64,000 nt of DNA, taken from the NCBI GenBank assembly GCA_044226845.1, contig JBGAGG010000002.1:1-64000 (forward strand), given 5' to 3'. Under the pieces are notes generated by a model, which was given only the letters and a program-made list of their open reading frames with translations, made no database searches and was not told where the DNA came from. Position numbers and translations under genes: made by a program. This DNA is from JAFDZO01 sp044226845 (GTDB lineage Bacteria; Bacteroidota; Ignavibacteria; Tepidaquicellales; Tepidaquicellaceae). Position 1 is the first letter of the stretch. Every line of letters begins with the position of its first letter. Below, one piece after another: positions 42,119-49,875 of this stretch.

Positions 42119-42592
42119 ATGGCAGAAAAAAAATCTAAACTTGTAAAAATAAAAACTGCGGAAAGCGAGGCAAGCGTTGAAGATTTTCTTAACAATGTTG
42201 AGAGCGAGCAAAAGCGCAAAGACAGTTTTGTGATTTTAGAAATGATGAAGAAAGCAACTAAGGAGGAACCGAAGATGTGGGGAAGTTCAATTATTGGTTT
42301 TATAAATGAACGGTATAAAAGTCCTGCTACGGGCAGGGAAGTTGACTGGTTCCGACTTGGCTTCTCTCCGCGTAAAGCAAATCTTACTTTGTACTTCATG
42401 GGTTTTGGCCAGCATGAAGATTCGCTTAAAAAACTGGGTAAGCATAAGACAGGTTCGGGCTGTCTTTACATAAACAAGCTTGAAGATATTGATATAAAAG
42501 TTCTGAAGAAGATGATAGATACTTCAGCTAAAACAAAGTTAAGCGAGTCAATGAAATCAATCAAAATTAAGGATGGAAAAGACAAATCCTAA
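42119..42592 (+). CDS. DUF1801 domain protein
   Basis: A 157-residue protein with a Lys/Glu-rich start and a DUF1801 (YdhG-like, frataxin-like fold) core: 'PKMWGSSIIGFINERYKSP', 'DWFRLGFSPRKANLTLY' and 'GSGCLYINKLEDID'. Family members are small cytosolic proteins of unknown function. Its last 20 bases overlap the start of the next gene, which carries a related domain, so the two are translationally linked and perhaps derived from a duplication. Confidence 0.82.
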   Translation: MAEKKSKLVKIKTAESEASVEDFLNNVESEQKRKDSFVILEMMKKATKEEPKMWGSSIIGFINERYKSPATGREVDWFRLGFSPRKANLTLYFMGFGQHEDSLKKLGKHKTGSGCLYINKLEDIDIKVLKKMIDTSAKTKLSESMKSIKIKDGKDKS

Positions 42593-43160
42593 AGTTGACA
42601 GGTACTTTAATAAAGCGGGGAAGTGGCAGGAAGAAGTAAAACAGCTGCGGACAATTGTTCTTGACTGCGGACTTACGGAAGAATTGAAATGGGGACATCC
42701 ATGTTATACGTTAAATAAAAATAATGTAGTTCTTATACATGATTTTAAGGAGTACTGCGCGCTTCTTTTTCATAAAGGAGCTTTGATGAAAGATCCGAAA
42801 GATATATTAATTCAGCAGACAGAAAACGTGCAGTCAGCCAGGCAGATAAGATTTACAGCGCTTAACCAAATAATTAAGCTGAAGACAACTATCAAAGCTT
42901 ATATCAAAGAAGCGATAGCAATTGAGAAGGCAGGATTGAAAGTCGAGCTGAAAAAGACATCTGAATATAAAATGCCTGAAGAATTTAAGAATGAACTGAA
43001 AGAAAACTCGGAACTGAAAACTGCCTTTGAAGCATTAACACCCGGAAGGCAGAGAGGGTATCTTCTGTATTTCTCAGCGCCAAAGCAATCAAAAACACGT
43101 GAGGCGAGAGTTAAAAAATATATAAAGCATATTATTGACGGTAAAGGATTGAATGATTAG
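42573..43160 (+). CDS. YdeI-like protein (DUF1801 plus OmdA-type C-terminus)
   Basis: A 195-residue protein in the YdeI family: an N-terminal DUF1801 domain ('TEELKWGHPCYTLNKNNVVLI') and a C-terminal bacteriocin-resistance/OmdA-like part ending in 'LTPGRQRGYLLYFSAPKQSKTREARV'. It overlaps the preceding DUF1801 gene by 20 bases in another frame. Homologues are linked to stress or peptide resistance in Bacillus, but the role here is unknown. Confidence 0.85.
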   Translation: MEKTNPKVDRYFNKAGKWQEEVKQLRTIVLDCGLTEELKWGHPCYTLNKNNVVLIHDFKEYCALLFHKGALMKDPKDILIQQTENVQSARQIRFTALNQIIKLKTTIKAYIKEAIAIEKAGLKVELKKTSEYKMPEEFKNELKENSELKTAFEALTPGRQRGYLLYFSAPKQSKTREARVKKYIKHIIDGKGLND

Positions 43161-43213
43161 GATAAGTAATTTTGATTTTCCGGACATATCATAAATCATT
43201 CCAAAAAATAATT

Positions 43214-43237
43214 TTTCTCCCTACTAATAGGGAGAAA
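43214..43237. repeat. perfect palindrome in gene-free region
   Basis: TTTCTCCCTA (43214-43223) and TAGGGAGAAA (43228-43237) form a perfect 10-bp inverted repeat with a CTAA loop, about 50 bases after the YdeI-like stop. It could end that transcript only inefficiently, because no T tract follows. Confidence 0.6.
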
Positions 43238-43581
43238 CCGTTTTGTAAAAAACTTTCTTATATGTATTTTTACATTGGGAAAAGTCCGTTCAAGTTTTAA
43301 AAAGTTGAAAAGTATATTGTTTTCACTCAGACTGTAATTTACAATTCAAAAGTTATTTTGCAGAAACCCGTCAAAAATCCGTCACTGACGGAAAATTTAA
43401 AAAGTCGATATTGTTTTTACAATACCGGTGGAAATAAAATTCGTCAATTTAAAAATTTAAAGCCCATATGGTACGAAATGTAAAAGGAATTAAAATGTGA
43501 CAATAATGTTACAATCTATAACATCGAAATTCAATTGAATGAATTGAAACTTTTCTATAAGTTTTACTATATAATAAAATT
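43238..43581. other. gene-free AT-rich spacer upstream of doxX-zeta block
   Basis: No gene is seen here. It contains a short palindrome TCCGTCA-C-TGACGGA (43378-43392). It also has an inverted repeat TTCAATT-GAATG-AATTGAA (43530-43548) that overlaps a possible -35 TTGAAA (43544-43549). TATAAT lies at 43570-43575, only seven bases before the doxX-like ATG; if used, the message would be essentially leaderless. Confidence 0.5.
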
Positions 43582-44088
43582 ATGAGATTCTTTTTTAAAG
43601 CAAGGGGCGATGCCTCTTTCGGTCTGTTATTAATACGTTTAACGCTCGGCGGTGTTTTTTTATTTGCCGGCGCTTCAAAAATTCTTCATATTGAGCAGTT
43701 CATAAAAAGCGTTCAGTCTATGGGAGTCCTGCCTGAAAACGTTGCCTTTGTTTTCGGTTTTATGCTTCCGTTTGTAGAAATACTTTTCGGCGCTCTTTAC
43801 ATAATAGGATTTTTCACACCGATAACTTCATTTGTACTTTCGATGCTACTCGTCAGTTTTTTAGTTACTTTGAAGAATGATGCAGAGATTCCTTTTACAT
43901 ATAACTGGGTATTTCTTGCTTGTACAATTTGTACAATGTTTTCAGGTGCAGGGTTAATTTCATTTGATGCATTGTTAGATAAGAAGAAGAAAACGGTTCC
44001 CGTTCCGCCACCGGTTATAGTTGAAGAAAAGAAAATTCAGGTTATCGAGCCTATTGAAATTAAGGAAGAGAAAATAGATATACACTAA
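43582..44088 (+). CDS. DoxX family membrane protein
   Basis: A 168-residue inner-membrane protein with four hydrophobic helices and the DoxX-like segments 'LLLIRLTLGGVFLFAGASKI' and 'PFVEILFGALYIIGFFTP'. After residue ~133 it carries an unusual cytoplasmic tail of Pro/Val/Glu/Lys repeats ('VPVPPPVIVEEKK'). DoxX proteins are often linked to redox or quinone chemistry, or thiosulfate stress. Its stop overlaps the start of the zeta-like kinase by one base. Confidence 0.85.
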   Translation: MRFFFKARGDASFGLLLIRLTLGGVFLFAGASKILHIEQFIKSVQSMGVLPENVAFVFGFMLPFVEILFGALYIIGFFTPITSFVLSMLLVSFLVTLKNDAEIPFTYNWVFLACTICTMFSGAGLISFDALLDKKKKTVPVPPPVIVEEKKIQVIEPIEIKEEKIDIH

Positions 44089-44660
44089 TGCCGAATCTTT
44101 TTGTAATAGGCGGATGCAATGGGGCAGGGAAGACAACGGCATCACTAAATATTCTTCCTGTTATTTTAGATTGTAAAGAATTTGTTAACGCTGATACAAT
44201 TGCCTACGGTTTAAATCCATTGAATCCAGCTTCAGTTGCATTTGAAGCAGGTAAAATATTTTTGAACAGAATAAATGAATTAATCGGTGAAAGAAAAGAT
44301 TTTGCTGTTGAATCTACTTTAGCATCAAAAAGCTTAGCTGAAATAATTCATAAAGCAAAAGAGCATGATTATAAAATTAACCTTATTCTTTTTTGGCTTC
44401 AAAATTATGATATAGCTATTCAAAGAGTTTCAGAACGGGTAAAATTAGGCGGACACAATATTCCTGAAGAAGTAATTATAAGGAGATACTACAGAGGCAT
44501 TAATAACTTCTTTGAAATTTACAGTAAAATTTCAGATTATTGGATAGTGATTGATAATACGTTTGATGTTTCTGAAAACATTGCACAAGGCGAGAAGGAA
44601 CAGGCAGTAAAAATCATTAATAAAAACAAATGGGAGCAATTTCAAAGGATATGGAAATAA
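44088..44660 (+). CDS. zeta-toxin-like P-loop kinase
   Basis: A 190-residue P-loop NTPase of the zeta-toxin/UDP-GlcNAc-kinase-like group. Walker A is 'GGCNGAGKTT' (8-17), a candidate catalytic Asp follows in 'VNADTIA' (D36), and 'FAVESTLAS' (72-80) parallels the zeta substrate-site 'E-T-L' segment. An Arg-rich lid segment, 'RRYYRGINNF', lies near residue 138. It starts by a 1-base stop/start overlap with the doxX-like gene, and a small protein gene overlaps its 3' end. A toxin role is inferred only; it could be a housekeeping small-molecule kinase. Confidence 0.78.
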   Translation: MPNLFVIGGCNGAGKTTASLNILPVILDCKEFVNADTIAYGLNPLNPASVAFEAGKIFLNRINELIGERKDFAVESTLASKSLAEIIHKAKEHDYKINLILFWLQNYDIAIQRVSERVKLGGHNIPEEVIIRRYYRGINNFFEIYSKISDYWIVIDNTFDVSENIAQGEKEQAVKIINKNKWEQFQRIWK

Positions 44661-44824
44661 GCAAAGAAAATATTGCATTAGGGAAAAAAATTATGCGTGG
44701 TATGAAAGAAAGCAATAAAAAGCTTTATGAAAGTTTAAGTAAGATTGATGAATCCGTGGTAATAATGCAAAACGGAAAAATTAAAAAAGTTAAAGCTAAA
44801 AGGCTTTTAAAAAAGTACTCGTAA
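44651..44824 (+). CDS. small partner protein of the zeta-like kinase
   Basis: A 57-residue protein from the ATG at 44651 (64 residues if the ATG at 44630 is used), overlapping the kinase gene by 10 bases. It is Lys-rich and mostly helical ('IALGKKIMRGMKESNKKLYES'), and ends with 'ESVVIMQNGKIKKVKAKRLLKKY'. I recall similar short proteins after zeta-like kinases in related genomes, which makes an antitoxin or accessory subunit plausible, but no family is established here. Confidence 0.6.
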   Translation: MEISKENIALGKKIMRGMKESNKKLYESLSKIDESVVIMQNGKIKKVKAKRLLKKYS

Positions 44825-44894
44825 TTCTTAAAATAAAAAACCTGACAATCTTCACTTATCAGGTTTCAATTTTATACAGATAAAAATTTATTTA

Positions 44895-46172
44895 TTACTT
44901 TATTATCAGGCTCTCTCTTTCAGGTCCCACTGAAATGTATTTAATAGAGTAGCCGATAAGCTCTTCTATTGTATTAATATACCTTTGTGCATTTACAGGC
45001 AAGTCGCTGAACTTTCTGCATTTTGTTATATCTTCATCCCAGCCTTCAAGCTCAATGTATTCGGGCACGGCTTTATCAAGCAGGGGATTTAACGGAAACG
45101 TCTTTGTACTCTTACCGTCAATATTATACGCTGTACATATTTTTAAAGACTTAGAGCCTGATAAGCTGTCGAGTTTTGTTATTGCAATTTCATCTGCGCC
45201 TTGTACATCTGCACCGTACTTGCTGGCAACTGCATCGAAGTGCCCGATTGTTCTTGGTCTGCCTGTTGCTGCGCCATACTCGAAGGCAATCTCGCGAAGG
45301 TTATGCGCATCTTCATCGTTCATTCTTGTTACAAAGGGTCCTGCCCCTACACAGGTAGAAAAGGACTTCATTACACCAATGACTTTATCAATCTTCTTTG
45401 TCAGCAGACCTCCCCCTATAGGAGCGAATGCAGCAAGCGTGCATGAGGAAGTTGTGAAAGGATAGATACCGTAGTTAATATCTCTTAGTGAACCAAGCTG
45501 TGCTTCGAACATGATTTTTTTTCCGTCTTTGGCAGCATTACCTAAGAGCTCAGTCACATTGCAAATGTACTTCTTTACTTTTTCGCCATATTTATTCAGC
45601 CAGGCCATAGTTTCATCGACTGTAATTTCTTTATCACTTTTATACAGACCTTTGATAAGCAGATTTTTCCACTCGACTAGTTCTTCCACCCGTTTTTTTA
45701 ATTCGTCGGGGAAGAATAGTTCACCAAGCATAATGCTTTTTTTCTGATAGCGTTCGCCGTATGCGTATGCAATTCCTTTTTTAGTTGAGCCGTATGCTCC
45801 TGCGCCTAGGCGTGCTTCTTCAAGTTCGTCTTCGAGTCTGTGAAATGGAAATGTTATCGTTGCGCGTTCAGATATTCTTAAGTTAGAGCAGTCGATACCG
45901 GATTTTTCAAGCTCTTCAACTTCATTGCAGAATGCTTCTATCTCTATCACTGTACCTGTGCCTAAAACATTGATAACTTTAGGATTGAATATACCCGATG
46001 GAATTAGGTGAAGTTTGAATGTGCCGAACTCATTTACCACTGTATGCCCGGCATTATTCCCGCCCTGAAAGCGGACAACGTAATCTGTATCCTGCGCAAA
46101 ATAGTCTACCATCCGGCCTTTGCCTTCATCGCCCCATTGGAGTCCGACTAAAACTGTAATTTGGTCTTTCAT
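44895..46172 (-). CDS. purA: adenylosuccinate synthetase
   Basis: Catalyses the first committed step from IMP to AMP, using GTP and aspartate. The 425 residues from the ATG at 46172 begin 'MKDQITVLVGLQWGDEGKGR', the PurA P-loop-like signature. Later motifs 'RFQGGNNAGHTVV', 'GTGTVIEIEAF', 'GAYGSTKKGIAYAY' and 'RPRTIGHFD' are clear. A longer in-frame reading from 46214 is rejected because it adds 14 non-conserved residues that run through the upstream terminator hairpin. Confidence 0.97.
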   Translation of the reverse strand: MKDQITVLVGLQWGDEGKGRMVDYFAQDTDYVVRFQGGNNAGHTVVNEFGTFKLHLIPSGIFNPKVINVLGTGTVIEIEAFCNEVEELEKSGIDCSNLRISERATITFPFHRLEDELEEARLGAGAYGSTKKGIAYAYGERYQKKSIMLGELFFPDELKKRVEELVEWKNLLIKGLYKSDKEITVDETMAWLNKYGEKVKKYICNVTELLGNAAKDGKKIMFEAQLGSLRDINYGIYPFTTSSCTLAAFAPIGGGLLTKKIDKVIGVMKSFSTCVGAGPFVTRMNDEDAHNLREIAFEYGAATGRPRTIGHFDAVASKYGADVQGADEIAITKLDSLSGSKSLKICTAYNIDGKSTKTFPLNPLLDKAVPEYIELEGWDEDITKCRKFSDLPVNAQRYINTIEELIGYSIKYISVGPERESLIIK

Positions 46173-46198
46173 ATTATTTGAAGTATTAACTGTTGGAC

Positions 46199-46237
46199 AA
46201 AAAAAAATCTTCAACTTTTCAGCTGAAGATTTTTATA
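46199..46237 (-). terminator. terminator between STAS gene and purA
   Basis: Read on the minus strand, AAAAATCTTCA and TGAAGATTTTT flank a short loop and a T-rich run follows. It ends the STAS (and upstream secDF) transcript just before purA, with only ~27 bases to the purA ATG, so purA must use a closely spaced promoter or read-through. Confidence 0.75.
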
Positions 46238-46286
46238 GTTATAGAAATTTGAACTAAAATTCAAATTAGTTTTATTTGAAATTTTT

Positions 46287-46592
46287 TTACAAACCGAAAA
46301 CTGTATCGAGTTTTGTAATTTTAAATACATTTAAAATCTTATCATTGAGATTAACTAATCGTAAATCTTTATTAACCGATTTTACTTTTTTGTAGCATGC
46401 AATCAATATTCCCAAGCCTGAACTGTTTATTGAGTTCACGTTTACAAAATCAATTTCGATTTCCTTACAGTCTGTGTTCAGTTCTGAATTAACGATAGTG
46501 TTCAGATCGTTAAGGTTAGTCAGACCTATTGAATCATCCTTTATCAGAATGCTGAGGGAACCGTTATTATATTTTTTTTCGAATGTTTCCAA
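46287..46592 (-). CDS. STAS-domain anti-sigma factor antagonist-like protein
   Basis: A 101-residue single STAS domain, resembling SpoIIAA/RsbV. The phospho-acceptor loop is 'INSSGLGILIACYK' (Ser57/Ser58). There is no fused domain and no kinase partner in the window. It follows secF by 18 bases on the same strand, and a terminator follows. A partner-switching role is inferred from the family; the target is unknown. Confidence 0.82.
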   Translation of the reverse strand: METFEKKYNNGSLSILIKDDSIGLTNLNDLNTIVNSELNTDCKEIEIDFVNVNSINSSGLGILIACYKKVKSVNKDLRLVNLNDKILNVFKITKLDTVFGL

Positions 46593-46610
46593 AAAGATAT
46601 AAAGTTAAAA

Positions 46611-47549
46611 TTATCTTGCCAGTTTTGGTTTACCTGCAAGCTTATCCATTACTCTGTGTTTATAGTCAACAACAATTGCACTCGCTACGAAAACCGATGA
46701 ATATGTTCCTGTAATAATACCAACTCCAAACACAAAAGAAAATGCTCTATTTACTTCACCACCGAATACGAATAAAACAAGGATTGTTAGAAATACAGTA
46801 CCCCCTGTAATAATCGTTCTGCTTAACGTAGCATTTACAGATTGATTCATAACTTTCTCAATATCTTCATTCTTATGTAGCTTAACATTCTCTCTGATTC
46901 TGTCAAAAATGATAACTGTATCATTAACCGAGAAACCGACAAGAGTAAGAAAAGCCGCCAACATCTGCTGGTTGAATTCAAGTCTTAATCCAGGAATCAA
47001 GAAGTCGCAGATCGCAACAACCGAAAGAGTTATCAATACGTCATGGGCCAAAGCAATAATAGCTCCGAGAGCGTAAATAAACTGGAATCTGAAAGCGAGA
47101 TAAATGAATATACCGAGAAGTGAAAGTATTACTGCATAGAATGCATTTTTTCTTAACTCTGCACCGATTTTCGGACCGACTTTATCTATTCTTTGAACGC
47201 TGAAGCTGTTGCCGGCAAATTTAGCTTTAACAGCTGTCTGAATTTTATCGGAAACTGTTGTTCCTTCTTCCTGCATTGGAGTTCTTAAAAGAATATCTTT
47301 ATCCGTACCCATGGTTTTGATTTCCATTCCCGGAAATCCTGATTCATCCATTGTGCTTCTTAAGTCACCTATGTTTACGTCATTAGCGAACTTTAATTGA
47401 ATTTCCGTACCGCCCTGAAAGTCAATTCCGAGTGGAATTCCCTTTGTAAATAATATACCCATACCGATTACAATAATTGCAAGGGATAGAACATAAAATT
47501 TTCTTCGCTTTCCAAGGAAGTCTATGTTTGTGTGCTGAAATAATCTCAT
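46611..47549 (-). CDS. secF: protein-export membrane protein SecF
   Basis: RND-like accessory subunit of the Sec translocon that uses proton motive force to complete translocation. The 312 residues begin 'MRLFQHTNIDFLGKRRKFY', contain the periplasmic 'GIDFQGGTEIQLKF' and the TM4-5 signature 'VGFSVNDTVIIFDRIREN'. About six membrane segments are present. It is downstream of secD on the same strand. Confidence 0.96.
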   Translation of the reverse strand: MRLFQHTNIDFLGKRRKFYVLSLAIIVIGMGILFTKGIPLGIDFQGGTEIQLKFANDVNIGDLRSTMDESGFPGMEIKTMGTDKDILLRTPMQEEGTTVSDKIQTAVKAKFAGNSFSVQRIDKVGPKIGAELRKNAFYAVILSLLGIFIYLAFRFQFIYALGAIIALAHDVLITLSVVAICDFLIPGLRLEFNQQMLAAFLTLVGFSVNDTVIIFDRIRENVKLHKNEDIEKVMNQSVNATLSRTIITGGTVFLTILVLFVFGGEVNRAFSFVFGVGIITGTYSSVFVASAIVVDYKHRVMDKLAGKPKLAR

Positions 47550-47588
47550 TTACTTGTGTTAAAAATTTTAAAATTATATTAAAGTATA

Positions 47589-49613
47589 TTATCCGAAGCT
47601 CGGCTCTTTACCTTTTTCAATCATTATATCAAATATAAAGTGTGTTATCACGATAGCTGTGAACAAGTTTGCAACTAAACCGAATAACAATGTTAATGCG
47701 AAACCTTGAATAGGACCCGTACCGAATTGATACAGAATCAACCCCGTAATAATACTAGTTACGTGGGAGTCAAAGATAGCTGAGAATGCTTTTTTGTATC
47801 CGACTTCCAGAGCTGTTTTTAACGGCTTGCCTGTTGCAAGTTCTTCTCTTATTCTTTCAAAGATAAGAACGTTTGTATCAACGGCCATACCGAGCGTTAA
47901 GATCAAACCTGCAATACCCGGCACTGTTAAAGTCGCCTTTAACGAAGCCATAATTCCAAGAATGAAAAGAACGTTGATTAAAAGAGCTAAGTCAGCTACT
48001 GTACCGCCCATTCTATAATATACTATCATAAATAATGCTACAAGTATCAAAGCAGCAAGTGATGAGAATATACCTGCTTTAATAGAGTCTTCTCCGAGCG
48101 ATGGCCCGATAGAGCGCTCTTCAATAATTTTTACTGGAGCAGGTAATGCACCGGCTTTAAGCACGATCTCAAGAAGCTTTGCTTCCTGAATATTTGCCAT
48201 ACCTTCAATTTGTGAGTTACCGCCTGAAATTTTTCCTCTTACCACAGGGGCAGAGAACACTGCATTATCAAGAACGATTGCAATTCTTTTTCCTATGTTT
48301 GAACCTGTAATTCTTGACCAGTCGGCTGAGCCTTCTGTATTCATTTCCATGCTTACTACAGGAGTGTTGTTAGTCGGGTCGATGTTTGCTCTTGCATTGG
48401 TAATAACTTTACCTGTTAACTCAGCATCTTTTTTAATAGCATATAATGTGTAAATTTTTCCGTCAGGTGAATCATAAGTTTTATTTCCCCATGCAAATAC
48501 CATGTCTGAAGGAATAACTGCTTTAACATCTTCTCTTGCAAAAAGTCTGTCAACTTTATCTTTATCTGCTTCTCTTACATAGCCGTCTGCAACACCTGAC
48601 TGCTGATTCAGATTTACCAATGTGAAGAAAGGATATTTTGCTTTTATCTCTTCTTCGGATAATTGCTGGTTTGTATCTGCAGGAGTTGTGTTTGTATCCG
48701 TCTTAGTGAGTGCGCTGTCTTTTTTAGTCTTTGAAGTATCTTTTTTTGTTTTAGTAGTATCTTTTTTATCGGCTACCTTTGTCGAATCTTTTTTATTCTT
48801 GCCTGCAGTTTCATTTTTAGATTTTGTAGTATCTGCAGTTGTTAATGAAGTCTTTTTAGTAGAATCAAGAGTGTTAAGAGTTGAAGTCTTTAAAGAATCT
48901 TTAACGTTAGATGTATCTTTATTTCCAATCATGACGTTATTGATTGCTTCCATCACCTTTACAGTGCTTTGAGCATCTTTTACGAGCTTGAACTCAAGCA
49001 TAGCAGTACCCTGTAAAAGCTTTCTTACTTCATCCTGATTGCTTACGCCGGGAAGCTCAACGATGATTCTGCTTCCGCCGATTTTCTGAATTTGCGGTTC
49101 GGCAACACCGTATTGGTCAATTCTGTTTCTTACGATTTCAACAGCTCTGTCTAAAGCGCCGTCGATCTCATCTTTCAATTTTTTATCGACGTCTTTTTCT
49201 TCATCACGAATTTCTCCGTAATAAGATTTTAAACTAAGACCCTTTGCCTGAAGCTTTTGTTTGAAAGTTTCAAAAATTAAGTCGTCGTTGTTTTTTGTAG
49301 CTTCTTTAGTCTCGGCGAGAACAGCTGTTAAAGTTGCGTCCTTCTTTTTGGCAAGGTCTTCCAGCAATTTTACAATGTCTACATCAAGTACTACATACAT
49401 CCCGCCCTTAAGGTCAAGACCAAGCTTAATTCTTTTGTCTCTGGCACTTTTCAGCTTTTCTCCGTTTTTATCGACGAAGTCAATGCTGTCCTGTCCGGTC
49501 TTTCCTTTAAGCTCTTGCGTCAGGTTATAATCCTGGTAAGTAGGGTAGAGGAAGTAAAGCGACAAAATAATAAGAAAAACGGTGAGAACGATTCTCGTAA
49601 GATTCTTCTTCAA
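47589..49613 (-). CDS. secD: protein-export membrane protein SecD with low-complexity insertion
   Basis: Partner of SecF in the SecDF complex. The 674 residues contain 'KLGLDLKGGMYVVLDVD' (63-79), 'RNRIDQYGVAEPQIQKIGGSRIIVELPGV' (in parts), and the C-terminal TM block with 'LGMAVDTNVLIFERIREEL'. Between residues ~230 and ~318, in the periplasmic P1 head region, lies a Lys/Thr/Ser/Asp-rich low-complexity insertion (about 48660-48926). It is not part of the usual fold and makes the protein longer than many bacterial SecD proteins. It is expressed from the divergent spacer 49614-49875. Confidence 0.96.
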   Translation of the reverse strand: MKKNLTRIVLTVFLIILSLYFLYPTYQDYNLTQELKGKTGQDSIDFVDKNGEKLKSARDKRIKLGLDLKGGMYVVLDVDIVKLLEDLAKKKDATLTAVLAETKEATKNNDDLIFETFKQKLQAKGLSLKSYYGEIRDEEKDVDKKLKDEIDGALDRAVEIVRNRIDQYGVAEPQIQKIGGSRIIVELPGVSNQDEVRKLLQGTAMLEFKLVKDAQSTVKVMEAINNVMIGNKDTSNVKDSLKTSTLNTLDSTKKTSLTTADTTKSKNETAGKNKKDSTKVADKKDTTKTKKDTSKTKKDSALTKTDTNTTPADTNQQLSEEEIKAKYPFFTLVNLNQQSGVADGYVREADKDKVDRLFAREDVKAVIPSDMVFAWGNKTYDSPDGKIYTLYAIKKDAELTGKVITNARANIDPTNNTPVVSMEMNTEGSADWSRITGSNIGKRIAIVLDNAVFSAPVVRGKISGGNSQIEGMANIQEAKLLEIVLKAGALPAPVKIIEERSIGPSLGEDSIKAGIFSSLAALILVALFMIVYYRMGGTVADLALLINVLFILGIMASLKATLTVPGIAGLILTLGMAVDTNVLIFERIREELATGKPLKTALEVGYKKAFSAIFDSHVTSIITGLILYQFGTGPIQGFALTLLFGLVANLFTAIVITHFIFDIMIEKGKEPSFG

Positions 49614-49825
49614 GTTATATCTCCGGTATTAATGGTTAAATTTTATATGGGTTCAAAAACACACAAAAGATGAAATTACCTGTAATCCTCAAAAATGTCA
49701 ATGTAAATAGAACTTCTGAAACACTATTAATATCTGTAAAAGTCTCATTTTAAAGTGATTTGAAATAAATATGTCTTTGAAATTCCGCAATTCCTTAAAC
49801 CCTTAAAAAAGCACCAATTTTCAAA

Positions 49826-49854
49826 TTGAAAAAGCCCTTCAAAATGGGTATCTT
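49826..49854 (+). promoter_or_regulatory. promoter for Xaa-Pro peptidase gene
   Basis: TTGAAA (49826-49831) and TATCTT (49849-49854) are separated by exactly 17 bases, predicting a start near 49861, about 15 bases before the ATG at 49876. The divergent spacer 49614-49875 otherwise shows no gene. No clear Shine-Dalgarno precedes the ATG. Confidence 0.6.
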
Positions 49855-49875
49855 TATTATTACCTATTTAATTTT

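Noticed and set aside
43214..43392. Palindromes in the 43161-43581 spacer as terminators
   Set aside because: The 43214-43237 and 43378-43392 palindromes lack T tracts, so they are better described as repeats.
45055..45747. Plus-strand open frames opposite purA
   Set aside because: Antisense shadows of the strongly conserved purA coding frame.
46173..46214. Extended purA N-terminus
   Set aside because: The extra 14 residues are translated from the terminator hairpin region and lie ahead of the conserved MKDQITVLVG start.
48622..48972. Plus-strand open frame opposite the secD insertion
   Set aside because: It is the reverse reading of the Lys/Thr-rich insertion, giving an artefactual Val/Phe/Leu/Ser-rich peptide.
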